Under the pieces are notes generated by a model, which ran no database searches, was not told the DNA's origin, and saw only the letters and a program-made list of their open reading frames with translations. Positions 63,576-64,000 of a stretch of 64,000 nt of DNA are shown here, one piece after another. The stretch comes from Halomonas socia (GTDB taxonomy: Bacteria > Pseudomonadota > Gammaproteobacteria > Pseudomonadales > Halomonadaceae): NCBI RefSeq assembly GCF_010977575.1, contig NZ_CP048812.1:2480001-2544000 (forward strand), in the 5' to 3' direction. Made by a program: the position numbers and the translations under genes. The stretch's first letter is position 1, and the number at the start of each line of letters is the position of its first letter.

Positions 63576-64000
63576 ATGACAGATCAGGTAATGGCCGCCA
63601 TCGATGGCTCGCATTTTTCTGAGGGCGTTTGCGACTACGCCGCCTGGGCCAGCCAGGCGCTGACCGCACCGCTAACCTTCCTGCACGTGGTGGACAACCA
63701 CCCGCAGGTCGCCGAGGCGGACCTCTCCGGCAACATCGGCCTGGGCTCGCGGGAGCACCTGCTGGAGGAGCTGGCCAACCTCGATGAGCAGCGCGCCAAG
63801 CTGGCCCAGGAGCAGGGCCGGGTGATGCTGTCTGCGGCCAAGACGCGGGCGGTGGAGGCCGGTGTTGGCGAGCCCGCCACCCGGCAGCGCAATGGCACCC
63901 TGGTCGAGACGCTCAGCGAGCTGGAGAACGACATTCGCCTGCTGGTGATCGGCAAGCGCGGCGAGACCGCCCACCGGGCCGTCGACCACCTGGGTTTGAA
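63576..64000 (+). CDS. Universal stress protein, UspA family, partial
   Basis: The gene runs off the end of the window after 141 residues. It begins MTDQVMAAIDGSHFSEGVCDYAAWASQAL, a usual Usp first strand and helix, then LTFLHVVDNHP, and later IRLLVIGKRGE, which corresponds to the conserved GxRG region that holds ATP in many members. No stop appears before 64000, so a tandem two-domain form is possible. It lies 120 bases after the SulP transporter and may be co-expressed with it. Confidence 0.85.
   Translation, partial: MTDQVMAAIDGSHFSEGVCDYAAWASQALTAPLTFLHVVDNHPQVAEADLSGNIGLGSREHLLEELANLDEQRAKLAQEQGRVMLSAAKTRAVEAGVGEPATRQRNGTLVETLSELENDIRLLVIGKRGETAHRAVDHLGL

Overview
The window is one high-GC gammaproteobacterial chromosome segment whose gene content points to Halomonas or a close member of Halomonadaceae. 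It carries a complete ectoine-degradation set (doeA, doeB, doeX, doeC, doeD), an alpha-glucoside ABC operon whose glucosidase closely resembles the Halomonas alpha-glucosidase HaG, a long BetT-type choline transporter and acidic secreted proteins. Coding density is high. I see no rRNA, tRNA, intact IS element, prophage or CRISPR array.

Layout: 1-1127 is the 3' part of a frameshifted fructose PTS gene (fruA). 1.4-5.8 kb holds a small monooxygenase-fold membrane protein, a chemoreceptor and a membrane alpha/beta-hydrolase. 5.9-12.3 kb is an alcohol/aldehyde oxidation regulatory block: FIST sensor, hybrid histidine kinase, PQQ sugar dehydrogenase, LuxR-type response regulator and ExaC-type aldehyde dehydrogenase. 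12.3-17.5 kb holds a SulP permease, an L,D-transpeptidase and BetT. 18.0-21.2 kb is a TRAP transporter. 21.3-28.6 kb is a Bae-like envelope-stress module: Spy-like chaperone, response regulator, sensor kinase, RND pump and adaptor. 28.7-35.9 kb is the alpha-glucoside operon aglEFGAK with its LacI-family repressor. It is preceded by a LacI-type operator and a 15-copy heptanucleotide tandem repeat. 36.2-40.9 kb holds LysO, a DUF3108 protein, NAD salvage (pncA, pncB) and a GhrA-type reductase.

41.3-54.1 kb is the ectoine catabolic region. DoeA and DoeB turn ectoine into 2,4-diaminobutyrate, DoeD transaminates it and DoeC oxidises the resulting aspartate semialdehyde; DoeX is the Lrp/AsnC regulator. 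Between doeX and doeC sits a four-gene cassette of unknown function: a nitrilase-family amidase, an ATP-grasp ligase, a C45/acyltransferase-type Ntn hydrolase and a 927-residue PLP decarboxylase. This is the best candidate here for an undescribed pathway. 54.2-64 kb holds a haloacid dehalogenase, a DUF302 protein, a YnjBCD-type ABC transporter, an NfeD/slipin pair, and a SulP transporter with a universal stress protein. A roughly 320-nt hairpin-rich leader precedes that second SulP gene.

Three genes (fruA, the Bae-like kinase, the DUF3108 gene) are each broken by loss of one base in a G/C homopolymer. The shared pattern makes consensus sequencing error the leading explanation. As written, the second event fuses the kinase in frame to its response regulator.
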